Source of the DNA: Blasia pusilla
Taxonomy: Eukaryota > Marchantiophyta > Marchantiopsida > Blasiales
Direction: 5' to 3'
Assembly (NCBI GenBank): GCA_050084515.1
Contig: CM114273.1
Location: 10,540,001 to 10,604,000 of the forward strand
DNA length: 64,000 bases
Part shown: piece after piece, positions 24,642 to 37,658 of the stretch
Layout: each line of letters starts with the position of its first letter
Position numbering within the stretch: the stretch's first letter is position 1
The notes under the pieces: generated by a model
The model's input: the letters and a program-made list of their open reading frames with translations, nothing else
Databases searched by the model: none
Told to the model about the DNA's origin: nothing
Translations under genes and position numbers: made by a program

Positions 24642-24822
24642 TCGCCCCCCTAGCTGGTGGTTAGGTCCCTCTAACTCCAGATAGCCATCTATCCCTACCT
24701 ACTATGACATACATCTCTCGGACGCTAAGAGCAAGAAGGCCGGGTGCTCATGTGGCCCCATCGTTGGTTGCCTTCTTGTCATCCACATCACAGACACAAG
24801 TTGGAATTTAGAACTACCTAAT

Positions 24823-25305
24823 CTATGTACATCTCGGACACATCCATCGTCCTTGAGGAACCCTAGTGAGAGGTGGTGTCAGACATATCATATGCCATCC
24901 TCTCGAACACCCATCACAGACTAGCATAGTGGCTGCACCACGGGCGGAACCACATAACATACACCGCAAGCCTACAAGAACTATTGCTAAGCTCAGATCA
25001 ACTGTACCGTCAATGTTTGGAAGATGACATGGCGCACAATTACGCACATGGTCCTTCCAAACCATACCATCGCGTCCCTCCAATAAGAGAACACCGGATG
25101 GCAAAACCTCACGCACTCTCAAGATGGTGCACCGTGCAGTCACATCCAACGTCGTGGGTGCCATCTACTACACATAGACATAGTCACCCTGAAGAAACCT
25201 CCAGATAGTAGGTCGATAACCACCTCCCCGAATAGTCGCATACCTCAACGTATCCCAATGTTGCGCAATCGCGAAGTTCTCAAACGCCATGGGCATCACT
25301 CTCCG
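24823..25305 (-). pseudogene. Integrase C-terminal domain plus PHD finger (minus copy)
   Basis: Reading from 25305 downward, MPMAFENFAIAQH is followed by the GDYVYV/EGRDGMVWKDHV region typical of the SH3-like integrase C-terminus, then APCHLP and a PHD finger. All eight zinc ligands are present in the order C4-H-C3: CMLC, CDGC, the H of GWH, its paired C, and CPRC. Tandem stop codons near 25175 (cta cta on the plus strand) separate the integrase tail from the open frame 25164-24823. The protein part matches 46565-47050 of the plus copy. Confidence 0.8.
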
Positions 25306-27830
25306 AGGATAGATGATCTCTTCGATAGGCTGGCAGGCGCGAGATATTTCAGTAGGATTGACTTGAAGTCAGGATATTACCAGATCCGGATTTCCGAGGC
25401 AGATGTGAAGAAGACTGCGTGTAGGACAAGATATAGGTCCTTTGAGTTTGTAGTAATGCCTTTCGGTCTATGTAACGCGCCTCCGACGTTCACCATATTG
25501 ATGAACTCCATTTTTCACAAGGAAATGGATGACTTTGTTATCATCTATATTGATGACATACTTATCTATTCGAAGTCACTAGAGGAGCACGTTCGACATG
25601 TGAAAGCGGTCTTGTCTAAGCTAAGGGCAAATCAGCTGTATGTGAATGTAGAGAAGAGCGAATTTGGTTTGAGCAAGATCAAATTCTTGGGTCACGTGGT
25701 CAGTGCAGATGGCGTCAGTCCAGACATGGAGAAGGTGAAAGCGATTGTCGAGTGGGAACCCCCATCCACTGTAAAGGGGATGAGGAGGTTCATAGGTGCG
25801 GTGCCGTTCCATGCACTTATGTGAAAAACTTTTCGGGAATTGTGAGACCTCTCACGGATTGGACAGCAAAGTTTGCCAACACGACTTGGACCCAGGAAGT
25901 TAATGAGGCATTCAGCCGAGTGAAGCAGATTCTATTGCAGGAACCAATATTGAAGTTGCCGGAGTTTGACAAACCGTTCGAAGTGCATACCGATGTTAGT
26001 GATTTCGCGGTTGCAGGAATGTTGGTACAAGAAGGGAGACCTGTAGCATACGAGAGCAAGAAGCTTAGCGATACTGAAAGGAGATGGCCCACTCACGAGA
26101 AAGAGTTGTTCGCAGTGGTACATTGCTTGAGGAAGTGGCAGCATTATCTAGGGCTCCATAGGACTCGAGTATTCACCGATAATATATCACTCAAGTATTT
26201 TGAGACCCAGGATCGAGTGACACCAAAACAACTGCGATGGCATGATACCTTGGCGCTGATGGATGTTGAGTTGATTCACAAGCCAAGTAAAGATAATGTG
26301 ATTCCAGATGTGTTGAGTCGTAGGGAGGAACACATGCCATCGATGACACAGGTCTTAAGAGCAATGTTCCCTAAAGAAACAGACCTGGAAAGAAGGATTC
26401 GTGAAGGATATATGAAGGATGCTCACGCAGGGGAGAACCTGAGGAAGTTGAAGCAGGGTGAGAAGGTGGCCAACATAAGTTTGAGGCACGGTTTACTAAG
26501 GTTCAAGCAGAGTAGGATCCATGTAGGGCAAGGCAGGATGCAAACCAAAGTGTTAGCGGAAGGTCACGACGGACCCTTGGCAGGACATAAAGGAGAGAAA
26601 TCTACGCTGGTTGTTCTGTCGGAGCGGTTCTTTTGGCTTAACATGAAAGAGGATGTTGCTCAATATGTGAAGACCTGTGTGACCTGCCAAGCGAATAGAG
26701 TTTCTTATGATAAGAAACAAGGTTTGCTGCATCCCTTGCCGATCCTAGAAGGACCCTTGCAAAATGTGATTATGGTTTTCATCACGAGTCTTCCGGAATC
26801 TGAGGGATACAACACTATACTTGTGATTGTTGATCGGTTTAGCAAGTTGGCGAGATTCGTGCCGACGGTGGATTCCGCAACGGCTTATACGACGTCCCAA
26901 CTGTTTCTCGATCGCGTGCTCACGGTTTGCCGAGGAGCATTGTTTCAGATCGGGATCCAAAGTTTACCAATGCTTTCTGGAAGCACTTGTTCAGGAGGTT
27001 TAAGACCAAGCTGAGTTTCAGTACGGCTTTCCACCCACAGACGGATGGACAGAGTGAAAAGGTAAACTCAATCGTGAATCAGTACTTAAGGAATTATGTC
27101 AGTGCTGATCAATGAGATTGGGTCAAGTGGCTGAGCATGGTGGAGTACTGCTACAACTCGACCAAGCATTTTGCAACTGGAGAATCTCCGTTTCTCCTGG
27201 AAAATGGACGAGAGCCAAAAGGGCCTCTTGACCTAGCCCTTTCGAAGGGTACTACATTGGCACGAATACGACAAGTGACGGCAAAAGGTTTGTTGGTAGA
27301 AATGCAAGAACGGGAAGAGCGAGCAAGGCGAAGTCTTGCAAAGGCTCAAATGAGGTACGTTAAGCATGCTAACAAGAGTCGGCACCAAGTACGATTCCAA
27401 GTTGGAGAGCAAGTGTGGTTGAGTGTGAAGAATCTCACTCTTCCAAAAGAGTTTTCTGCGAAGCTGTCTGCCAAGTATGTTGGACCGTATGTGATTGTGG
27501 CAAACCCGTTTGAGGATGTGTATACTTTGGGGATGCCGATCGAGTTCAAGATTCACCCGACCTTTCATGTGTCATTGTTGAAGAAATATCTTCAATGGAC
27601 GTTTCGAACGGAGACAAGTGGTGAGACCGCACCCGGTGATCATAAATGAAGAGCCGGAGTTTGAGGTGGAGACCATCTTACGTTTGAGGCGTTGGGCCAA
27701 CAAGTATGAATACTTGGTTAAATGGAAGGGCTACCATATGAAGGAGGCGACTTGGATTGCGGAGGCGGATTTGGAACACGCGCAAGAGTTGTTGCGAGAC
27801 TTCAAGCTTAACGCGAAGCACATACGTTAG
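25306..27830 (+). pseudogene. Chromovirus pol relic: RT, RNase H, integrase, chromodomain
   Basis: RT motifs visible are DLKSGYYQIRI, the VVMPFGLCNAP block and YIDDILIYS with the catalytic DD pair (25340-25580). RNase H begins near 25970 (EVHTDVSDFAVAGMLVQ). Integrase has the zinc-binding region ending CVTCQANR, then a first Asp block (EGYNTILVIVDRFSKLA), the DRDPKF block near 26945 and the HPQTDGQSEK block with the catalytic Glu near 27050. A chromodomain ends the protein (27670-27810, YLVKWKGY). Frameshifts occur near 25790, 26940 and 27630, and a stop TGA at 27113-27115 breaks the integrase. The chromodomain is the usual histone-mark reader of this clade. Confidence 0.85.
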
Positions 27831-28506
27831 TACGAGGAGAAGCTAGAGACATGACTTGTACCCATTGGAATCTTGGGCCGAAGGCCGTTGTAACTAGAAT
27901 ATGCTAGTGTTGCAATAAAAGAGTGTATGGATTTGGAGATACGATGCCAGAGTTGATTGCAATTTGTATGTGGTAGTGCATGGTTATGAGTCGTTCATCA
28001 TAGGCTTAGGATGTAAGTCAAGAGGACAGACAAGGAGTATTTGAGGTGAGAGCTCGTATGTGGATAAGCACCTAGAACAGGACCTTGTGTTGGATTACAC
28101 TCGGGCTCGCCCTAGCGTTGGCGGGGCAGATGAATCTGTCTTGGGGCTTGGGGTGATCTTACTTGTGGCTACATAAGTAAACTTAGTGACGCGCCTAAGT
28201 CGAATACGAGAGCGACCCAATTGTAGTACAAATTGTAGACCAGGTAAACAGGTGTGATGTTTACAAGAATGAGCCAGAAGAGTCTAAGGTTGCACACTTA
28301 GTTAGCTTATTTGATAGGTTAGTTCTTTGGAATGAGTCCAGGCTTGTCAAAGAGAAGAGGCTAATAATTCTAAGTGGTGCAAAGCGACAACTGTAGACTA
28401 AGAAGAATTGCGAGTTAGCCACTAGAACGCAATTCAATGTCAAGGGGTAGGCTGCCCAGGAGACTTGACATTACAAAGGTTTGCGTTGATGAGGGCATCA
28501 ATCTCT
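27831..28506. other. Chromovirus 3' untranslated region
   Basis: Non-coding sequence between the chromodomain stop (27828-27830) and the polypurine tract. No further ORF or structure was recognised. Confidence 0.55.
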
Positions 28507-28519
28507 AAAGAGAGGTGAG
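28507..28519 (+). promoter_or_regulatory. Polypurine tract of the chromovirus
   Basis: AAAGAGAGGTGAG lies directly before the LTR start TGTCGCGACC. A purine run in this position primes plus-strand synthesis in LTR retroelements. Confidence 0.65.
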
Positions 28520-29523
28520 TGTCGCGACCCTCATGACCAAACGAGTGCCAAAGCGGAACATCGGAACATTAGCGGGCTCACGCTAAGATGGTTTGCACGT
28601 TGGAGTAGTCTTGAAGAAGAGATAAGAGAGGATACACAAGCGAGGCTTCGCGTCAGATGTTGTGGTTGCGACCAAGAAACCTGGACCAAACGCGGATTAA
28701 GACTTGAAAGGAGTCGAGTGTAGAAAGTGGGTTGCCAAAGGAAGGAATCTGGATTTGGAACGCCACTAGCGTTTGAGAGTTTCCGACTGTATTTATAACC
28801 ATAACTTTTAGCATCAAGATAATTTTGGATTAAACAAGGGTGCGTTGGAAGGCTTATAGAAAGCCGGTTCAAACGCACTAAATACCACTGCAAACGCATA
28901 AGCAGCGGTTGAGAAACAACCCGGAAACGATTGTAAGTAGAGTCGGGTTGAGGGCCACAATGAAGGGCCCAACCCTCCTTTTCCAAAGGGGGGGGGTTAT
29001 TGGAGAACCCTAGAAGTACTAGTAATGGGGAAGCTCTCCGAGAGTGCTTGGAACTCGAACCCCACTTTGGGGCGCCATGGGGCGGCTCAAGGGCATGGAA
29101 CGGATCGAGAGTTTGGGGTTGGGTTGGAAAACCTAAACCAAGTCTACGGAGGCGATTTTAGACATCCCTCTTGGATTTCACCCCGTGACTCAATTACTTG
29201 GGTCTCGGTTTGGAACTTGCATGAGGTCCGTTGAATAGTTGGGATCGCTAGGCGCGCAAGTGCCGTTTTAGGTTCCTGGACTAATCAAGAAGTCTGTTCC
29301 AAGTCTTGAAGGACTTGCCATGTTTTGGAAACTAGGAATTAAGGAAGGTTGAGCTTGATGAGATGCCAAGTTGAGAACTTGGTGGGTTGGGAACGCTGGT
29401 TGGCCCAGATCCGACTAACGAGAGTGCGTGTTTGGGTGCAGATCGGCGATGAGATCGTGTCCTACTGAACGTACGCTTCCGCAACACTAAAGATTGACGT
29501 TCAAGGAGAGTAGGGGCACGACA
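28520..29523 (+). repeat. 3' LTR of the chromovirus, about 1,004 bp
   Basis: The LTR starts TGTCGCGACCC and ends GCACGACA, giving a 5-bp terminal inverted repeat TGTCG/CGACA. Diverged copies of its start are found at 47490 (plus) and its full length, inverted, at about 48711-47740. The sequence after 29523 resumes the family A RNase H reading. Chance ORFs in the LTR (for example 28986-28531) are not genes. Confidence 0.7.
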
Positions 29524-30943
<1,420 letters not shown>

Positions 30944-31047
30944 ACTAAATGCAAAAGAACTCCTATAACTCCTAAGGAACTAGTGTATCTGACGTCGCTC
31001 TCCTCTTCTCAACTTAGGGCCCATATTTGGCTCCCAAGTCTCCATCG

Positions 31048-31329
31048 TGACTATGGTAAGACTCTCCAACGTGGATGTTGGTGGTTGCTATGGTGTAACC
31101 TCGTCTCGGACAATAGAACTCTCATCTCCACGTGCAATACCCGGAACCACGCTCAATGTTGTGGCTATCATCTCATGGCGTACTTGCAAAACATCCCAAG
31201 AAGTCCAAGGGTGTCTCTCCCGATCACCCTTGGTGTGTCGATCTCCTTGGGTCTCGCCCCCAGCCACTGCCTCAACCGTCTTGGTAGGCATGGGGCTCAC
31301 CAACGCAACTTTTATGATCTATCACATCC
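31048..31329 (-). other. Linker between methyltransferase and RT (minus copy)
   Basis: An open minus-strand reading (31303-31088) contains DRERHPWTSWDVLQV. It matches the plus-copy linker TRRDRHPWTSWDVVRA near 43790. It is conserved between copies, but I recognise no domain. Confidence 0.5.
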
Positions 31330-32360
31330 TCAAATGACGTTGCTCAGCAACCCTTAAGCTGAAAATCCATGTCAAGCAATTCAGGTCCATTGCCTGACCC
31401 AAGACATAACGTCGTGATACCTCCGATAGTGATGGTACTGCCGTCACTCTTGTGGGGAATTCCATCGCTCGCTCTCACTCATCGGCGTTGGGCTCCACCA
31501 ACCTCTGTACCTGGTCATCCCAAACCAAGCCAGGTCCGGCCTCCTTGAATGCATAGGAAGCAAAAAAACTCACCAATGTGGGAAAGGTTGCTCGTGGCAT
31601 GCCAATCCTATTGAACACAATCAACGGCGATCGATCATCGTGCCACAATTCCTATGATCGACAGCCCGGACCCAATAGCATCCACCAACAAATCAGAAGG
31701 ACGCTCCAATCTCGCATAAGCCCTCTGCAAGACCTCATGTGGTACCAAGCTAGTCCACCAAAGACACGGGCGGTGTGCTCTAGAACCTACACTCACCGCA
31801 TCTAACAACACTATCGGGCCAATCCATGCGCGCACCTGATGTTCACTCGTCACCACGCAAGACCTCAAATCGCCCATTATCAGCACATTCTCCAAAATGT
31901 ATGTTGGAGAACGAGGCTGATGCTCATGTAAATGTCGCAAGATCCGCATCATGTCCCAAAATAACGTGGACCGAGTGTCAGCTAACCCGCTACCCCGTCC
32001 AACACTCGATTGGCCTTGACACGGCCAACTAGCAATGACCAAGTCTATGGTCCCTACCCGCTCCAAATCCTGCGCCCCCAACAATAAAATGTCCCTCGGT
32101 AGGGAACTCTGGTAACCCTGAATGGCGGACGCAGACAACAAGTCAGGAAAAGAGAGGCGTAACAACGCCACATGGTGAAGTGAAGCGGGCCTTGCAACAT
32201 CATCAATCTCCACATACAGGTGCTCGTGCACGCGCACTCCAGCGTGCAAAACAACAGCTAACCCAATGCTGATCCCTCCAAAGAGATCCAACATCCGAAT
32301 ACCCTCCTCTAGGATGCACCATACAATCAGGGTGGTGTCCAAAGGGGTCATAGAAGCACT
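31330..32360 (-). pseudogene. C5-cytosine DNA methyltransferase domain in family A (minus copy)
   Basis: C5-MTases transfer a methyl group from S-adenosylmethionine to cytosine through a catalytic Cys. The minus-strand frame 32351-31635 is open for 238 codons. Relative to its first Met: motif I MLDLFGGISIGL (20-31), an acidic residue after it as YVEID (46-50), catalytic motif IV SWPCQGQS (108-115, Cys 111), motif VI ILENV (152-156), motif VIII-like GSRAHRPCLWWT (189-200). A stop at 31635-31637 is followed by a motif IX/X-like end containing YVLGQAMDLN in the plus-copy register. Motif order is unpermuted, unlike DRM. The ENV-to-RAH spacing and the W after it resemble the DNMT3 group by eye. 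It lies between protease and RT. Confidence 0.8.
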
Positions 32361-33398
32361 CCTTCCTACCTAGGGTTCCTCTGACCCATCACACTCTAGT
32401 GCAAACGTCTCGCTCCACGCGGTCTGCACATGCTCAATGGCTAAGCGTCGAAGCTCCTTAGTCAAGCCCCAAAGCCGCACCTCTCCTCCATGGACTGATG
32501 CGGCTACCATGACACTCCTCTCCATAGAAATGTCAAGAACGGGAGTATCCTCTGCATGGACATGTCCCTCAATCAAATCACTATGCCAAGTGATGGGCCT
32601 GCTATATGCTGCTAAGGTTGCCATCCTTCTTCGTTGTCGCTCAATCACTGCACCTGTGAATCAAACGGGTAATGAGCTAAGGCACCTATCACTTGACTGC
32701 CATCGTGGTCTGTAGGACGCTGACTCCTCTCAGTAATCCAGGGAAAACCCCATCGGGTATAACACTACTCCACCAACCAAGACGTCCTAGGACTCTGCAT
32801 CAGTCACTATTGCCTTGGCTCGCACCACTGACTCATCTGTAGGATGTCTCAGGCGAATCTTCACCACGACCTTTTGTCGGGTGATATACTATGTGGTACT
32901 TGCTCCACCCAAGGATTTCTGTATCCGGAATGGATAACGCTCCACATCGGCTCTCGTCAAGCTCAATCCTCTAAATGATGCTTTCCCCAACATCAGGGGT
33001 TGCGCTCCTAAATCCAATAAGACGTGCTACGGACTAAAAGCTCTACCTCTGGGACTCACCAACTGGAAGACCTATCCCCGGTTATCCAGCAACACAACAC
33101 CAAGAGAAGCCATGGCACGCTCTATCGCGGGTCTAGCGGGCATCTCCGCCATCCTAGCAATTACATCCTGCCATGAATCTGACGTGGACAGCCCGAGCTT
33201 CCGCTCCAAGGGCAGGTCCATCACCTCCTCTGCAATCACCTTTGAACGTGATGCAAGAACTCCAACTCCACGCTCATATAGCGTAGCGGCCAGCCAAAAA
33301 ACCTCGGCGGGCGTACCTCCCAACGTCATAACATCGGAAGCAGAAAATAAAGGAGCGCGGTACACTACGATGGCTACCCCCAACAACATGCTCGACAC
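32361..33398 (-). pseudogene. Family A pre-protease domain and protease (minus copy)
   Basis: The open frame 33398-33072 gives a conserved pre-protease domain (GGTPAEVFWLAATLYERG, DLPLERKLG, MPARPAIE), also found at 41620-41916 and 13801-13995. The protease follows after a stop. Its active-site position reads LLDLGAQPLMLG (near 33004-33024), so the usual Asp-Ser/Thr-Gly has become Asp-Leu-Gly. This change and several stops make it inactive. The segment then leads into the methyltransferase at about 32360 through a low-conservation linker (32648-32370). Confidence 0.65.
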
Positions 33399-35230
33399 AT
33401 GTCCCTCCTAAGCATCAGCAATAGGAGTCATCGTACTCGCTTCTCCCATCGCCCTCCATGCCTACACACCAACAACATCACCAACTCTCTAGGAACTCTA
33501 ATCAGGACCCATCGATGGGGTCCTCATCGCCTTGAAAACGTGAAAGACCGAGAAAGCCTAGTCTGTTTCCTGGCTTCCCCTCATTGTGGATCCAACTCTA
33601 CGGCTGCTCCATGCGTCACAACTGCAGCGGCCTCCATCTGGGCAACCCCGCACATCCAACCAAGATCCTCCATATCTCTGGCTGCTCCATATGATGTCGA
33701 TGCCACGGATCCGGCATCGGGTAACCTCAATGCCATAGTGGCAATCTGCTCCTGTAGCTATTGTATGTGAGCAGCCATCCCAACCTCATGCCCGGCGTCT
33801 CCCTTGACGCGTCTAGGTGGTGAGACTCTACCTCCTCCATGGGCAGCTCCACCATCCTGTCGGGAAACTCCAACTCCTCGTCCCCCAATGGGACCACCTG
33901 ATGCACGATCTCTAGGCCCACCTGGACCGGCTACACGCTCTGGGGCCCTCTATGGCCCTCGGTCCGGACGTAATTCAGGATGTAAACTAAAACACCTGGC
34001 GCATGTGTGACCATACCTCTGACAATAGTCTTAATGATAACCTCCTGGTGCAACACCATCTCCTCCGCCATGCTAAGGCATATGTCCATGACCCTGACGA
34101 GTGCAATCGCGTTGATGATGGGCTCCACCACATGACCAACAAGTAATCGTAGGCGGCTACTGCTGAGCAGCATATGAAGGTGCACGTCTCTATGGCAGGG
34201 CCTCCCGGTATCCTCCCTGAGCTCGTGGTGCCACAGTCGACCTATCTCAGAGTCCACTTTGTTGCACTGATCGTGCAAACAATTCGTGACTGCTCTTGCC
34301 CATAACCCATGGTGGCTACGCTCTCCTCCGCCATGTTGCACTCAATATCTCAGCGGTCCTAAAAACATCTCTCAACGTAGGAGAGGTATTCATAAGAAGC
34401 ATCCCCTCCCGCACCCGTGTCCGCAGGATCCGGTCCAGCATCGCGTACCATGACTGGATAGCATGAGCCTCTATCACCCCCAAGTGACATTGGTCAACTG
34501 GCATAAGCGAGTGTAAGCCTCACGCAAACTCTCACTCGGGCGCCTCTGGAAGTCATGGATGTTCCGCAACTTCTCCGTTCGTACCCCTTGGTAGATCGCC
34601 CTCAACTCAGCGAAGAACTCAACAAGGGGTTGAACTTGGGACAAACCCGATTAGATGGTGCAACTGCTCTAGTGCGAGGGACCCCTCCAAAAATATCACT
34701 AGTGGAAGAGGAAGTAGCCTCTCCTAACTCCTCCTCATATGGGAACGGCTCCGTCCATGACACATAGTGTGGGTCATAGTAGAGTCACCATGCCTCAATC
34801 TCCTAGGCATATTTGTGGGAGAACTCATGGTAATCGTCCATGGGCGCCCCCTCTAAATGCTAGAACATACCATTCCATGTTGTAAACGGGTTGAACTCTC
34901 TAAAGTTCCTAGCCCATTGTGAGTCACACCAACTCCTAAGCTCCGCAATGAAGTCGTGTAGCTCTATAGTGCCTACAACACCCAAAAACCTACGCGGTCC
35001 TCTACCCCGGTCGTCCATCTCGTACACCCAACTGGTAGGACCACTCAATGTGTACGCTGGATCACGAACACACTCCTCTACATGCTCCCCCTTGTCTGAA
35101 GATGACACAGAAGGAGATTAAGGTGGTCTCTCACGTGGAGACCTTCGAAACCTGGCACCATTCCGGGTAAACCCTCCAGAGCTACTCTCAGGTCCACTAC
35201 CTCGCCTCTCAAAATCCTGAAAGGACGCCG
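33399..35230 (-). pseudogene. Family A Gag with CCHC knuckle (minus copy)
   Basis: Gag forms the particle and binds RNA. On the minus strand, 35108-34860 encodes VVGTIELHDFIAELRSWCD and FNPFTTWNGMF, matching 39660-39780 of the plus copy. The block EFFAEL...YQGVRTEKLRN, ESLREAYTRL is near 34620-34510, and 34504-34316 holds the IRSWYAMLDRILRTRVREGML-like part. A CCHC-like knuckle (YCQRYGHTCARC, first Cys lost) lies near 34010-34045. Stops and frameshifts are frequent, so the gene is dead. Confidence 0.65.
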
Positions 35231-36210
35231 TGATGGCCCTCATGCCCCTCTCACACGATCACTCTCAATCTTGCGAGTAATCCCTCAATCACTCAAACTA
35301 AACATGCAGCACTCAATCTACACTCTCTCATTGAGACGTGTGTTGTGGAGCAACAAGCAGCGTGGTGCGGCAAATCAACTAATCTATCGTCTCATCGACA
35401 AACCATCCTCAAATCTAGACATCCCACACAAGTCTATGTCCCCTAAACCCATACACCATCGATGCTCCTAGCATCAGGACGAAACCCAATATCCCAACTA
35501 ACTTCCCAATACTCGGAAATCCCTCACATGTGTAGGATAAGAGACCAGAAAGGGTAACCTCACAATAATGTCGATGTCGCTCCTTGGAAATTGCAAATCT
35601 TGACCCCAACTTGGTCATGAAGACAACTCCCCCAATCAGCAAGTCATACTCCTCTCGTACTAACGCTGCTCAAACCTCCTCGATGTGCGGTGCAAGTTCA
35701 GCGATTCGGTGCGGCACTTGCGCCACGGAACGGCTACAAACAACAAGGCACTCAAGAATGGGGTGCGGCCCTCGGCAACATACCCTCCTCAATCAGCAAT
35801 TCACACGTTCTGCACCCTAATGAAGGAGCGGCTCCGCGATCGAGACAATGCGGTGCGGCCACAAGCGGCACGACGCGGCAATTGGCGGCGGGTTGCGGCT
35901 ACGGGCGTCATGGCACGATATTTGATCGTCGTCGAGCGGCAACCAATCACAACATAGCAACATGAAATGAAAAATCAAACATCATAACCCGAGGTCACCT
36001 GCCATCACTAGTTGATGACAAAACTGCGATGATGGTGGCGGCCAAACCAAAGTACGTGGTGGCGGCGCAAGTCAAAGAATCAACGGTAGTTCTGGAAGAC
36101 CCTCCACTCCGTAATGGCGGAAATGGCAACCAAAGGATGGACAACGGCCAAACGCGGCTCTAAGCAGCGCTAGGCGGCGGCGGCGGCAGCTGACGGTGGA
36201 CGGTGGACAA

Positions 36211-36270
36211 TGACGGTTGACCATTGACAATGAAAGTTGACCATTGACAATGACAGTTGACCATTGATGG
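36211..36270 (+). repeat. Three tandem 20-bp units
   Basis: Units at 36211, 36231 and 36251 each contain GTTGACCATTGA followed by a variable end. They are part of a longer GTTGAC-rich low-complexity tract (36190-36290). Confidence 0.85.
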
Positions 36271-36408
36271 CGGACCGTTGACAGTGACTATGATGGCAAT
36301 GGCGACCTTCCACGCGGAGGCTGGTTTAGGGTTTGAACAATTTAACCCTAAAAAATGCCTAGCAATGGCATTTTTGCAAGATTGACCATAACTTTTTGCT
36401 CGCACCTC

Positions 36409-36459
36409 CAAATTGGGCATCGTTTGTTGCACAGCGTGCAACAAACGGTGCCCAATTTG
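36409..36459. repeat. Near-perfect hairpin, 24-bp arms, 3-bp loop
   Basis: Arms at 36409-36432 and 36436-36459 pair with a single mismatch (a T/C difference), with loop AGC. The stem would be very stable as RNA or as single-stranded DNA. It lies in the 5' region of the minus family A copy. Confidence 0.9.
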
Positions 36460-36921
36460 AATCTTCATGTGCACAGCTTCACCATCTACGACGACATCAA
36501 AAAATATTTGAATCGAACATTCTAGTAAAAACTGAAGGGGACTGTCGTAAAACCCAATGTCTCTTTCTCCTAAACAAAATTTGGCAACGCTTTCACGCTG
36601 ATTTCTCCCAACAAAAATGTAAAACCTATGAGAATAGAAATCAACAAGCTACATGGTGCTCCCAAGAGCACCGGCATGGAGCAATCCGCCCCCATACTTA
36701 ATTCCTAACGAAAATTGGGCAGCGCTTCCACGTGCCACTCTCCCGTCCAAAAAATCAGCAAAGCAAAACAGCAAACTCGCACGGCTCTTGATCTGGTGTG
36801 CACTCCCATGAGCCATGAAGCGGGGGACACGGTCCCCCAACCTACACCAAACATCGAGCAACCAATGAGCTCCCCCATGAAGCTCTCTCACTCACTCACT
36901 CATTCTCTCTTTGTAAAATAT

Positions 36922-37437
36922 GATCCAATCTCTCTTACAACACCATAGTTCTCACATGTGTGCACTCTCACATGTCTCTTTCAATGTCAAACCAAACCCA
37001 CTCTCCTAATGAGAGGCTTGGGTTACACACACAAGGCAAGCAAGACCATAGTTCCGCTGCCTCATGCCAAGAGGTTCAACAAAGAGAGAATGAGCTCTCA
37101 AGCTCTCTCTCCTTGAGATATATCCCTCCCCTCTCCCAAACTCTCTCCATGGTAACCTATGCCCCCAAGTCACCTCCTTGGCTCTTGACCTGAAGTAGGA
37201 GGTCAAGGGCCACTTACCAAAAATAGAAAGTCGATCATATACTCAAAATAGTATTTACTAAAAATATTAAGTTCCTCAATATGGCTCCAAATGAACCGAA
37301 ACGAAGGGGAAACCTGCTCTCTCAGGTTTTCCGGGTCTCAGCAAGTCATCCTCGGCCTATTGAGCCTGTCCTCCACTACCCACAAAGGCGTTCTACTAGA
37401 TCTCCGATCTATCCGATCTATCCTAAAAGACGTGACA
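36922..37437 (+). repeat. Repeat B, full copy (516 bp)
   Basis: It starts GATCCAATCTCTCT and ends GACGTGACA, and aligns along its length with 10532-11036. Partial copies are at 24459-24514 and 47266-47489. It lies at the meeting point of the two head-to-head family A copies and may be the outer 5' end of the minus copy. Small ORFs within it are not conserved. Confidence 0.75.
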
Positions 37438-37658
37438 TAGGAATCATCATAACTCCGTGTCACATATGGGTAGCCGATAGGCCGAGAGCTATTGTGGATA
37501 GGGCGTAGGAGCCAGCGGACTATCTTGAGTGTAACTTTTTCCCACTATGTCAGATGAGATTGAGGATAGGTCCATTGTGTCAAGAACGTTGTTTCTAACA
37601 ACTTTCATGTTGAAGTCTTTCACATCCGGGTGACTTATTGACCAGGTCATCAGCATTT

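Larger units (their letters stand above)
25306..29523 (+). mobile_element. Chromodomain Ty3/gypsy (chromovirus) relic nested in family A
   Basis: The order RT, RNase H, integrase, chromodomain, polypurine tract and 3' LTR is present on the plus strand. The 5' LTR, gag, protease and first part of RT are absent. Family A sequence in the opposite strand lies on both sides (PHD end to the left, RNase H to the right), so the element entered a family A copy. A deletion then removed its 5' half together with the host element's integrase core. Confidence 0.8.
35231..36921. other. 5' leader region of family A minus copy with repeats and hairpin
   Basis: No protein domain was recognised. The part near 35690-35900 is rich in GCGGTGCGGC-type words. 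A 20-bp tandem repeat (36211-36270) and a 24-bp-arm hairpin (36409-36459) are listed separately. The stretch 35240-35290, read on the minus strand, aligns loosely with the leader just before the plus-copy gag (39400-39480, CATCACGGCGT). Confidence 0.5.

Noticed and set aside
28531-28986. 151-codon minus ORF near 28.7 kb as a gene
   Set aside because: It lies entirely within the chromovirus LTR (28520-29523), and LTR relatives at 47.5-48.7 kb do not keep the frame.
31635-32351. Methyltransferase as a bacterial restriction-modification gene or contamination
   Set aside because: It lies between retroelement protease and RT in two separate copies and has no bacterial neighbours or ribosome binding sites.
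36922-37437. Repeat B as a clear LTR of family A
   Set aside because: The 3' ends of both family A copies go from the PHD region to the terminal 127 bp without repeat B, so an LTR pair containing it could not be shown.
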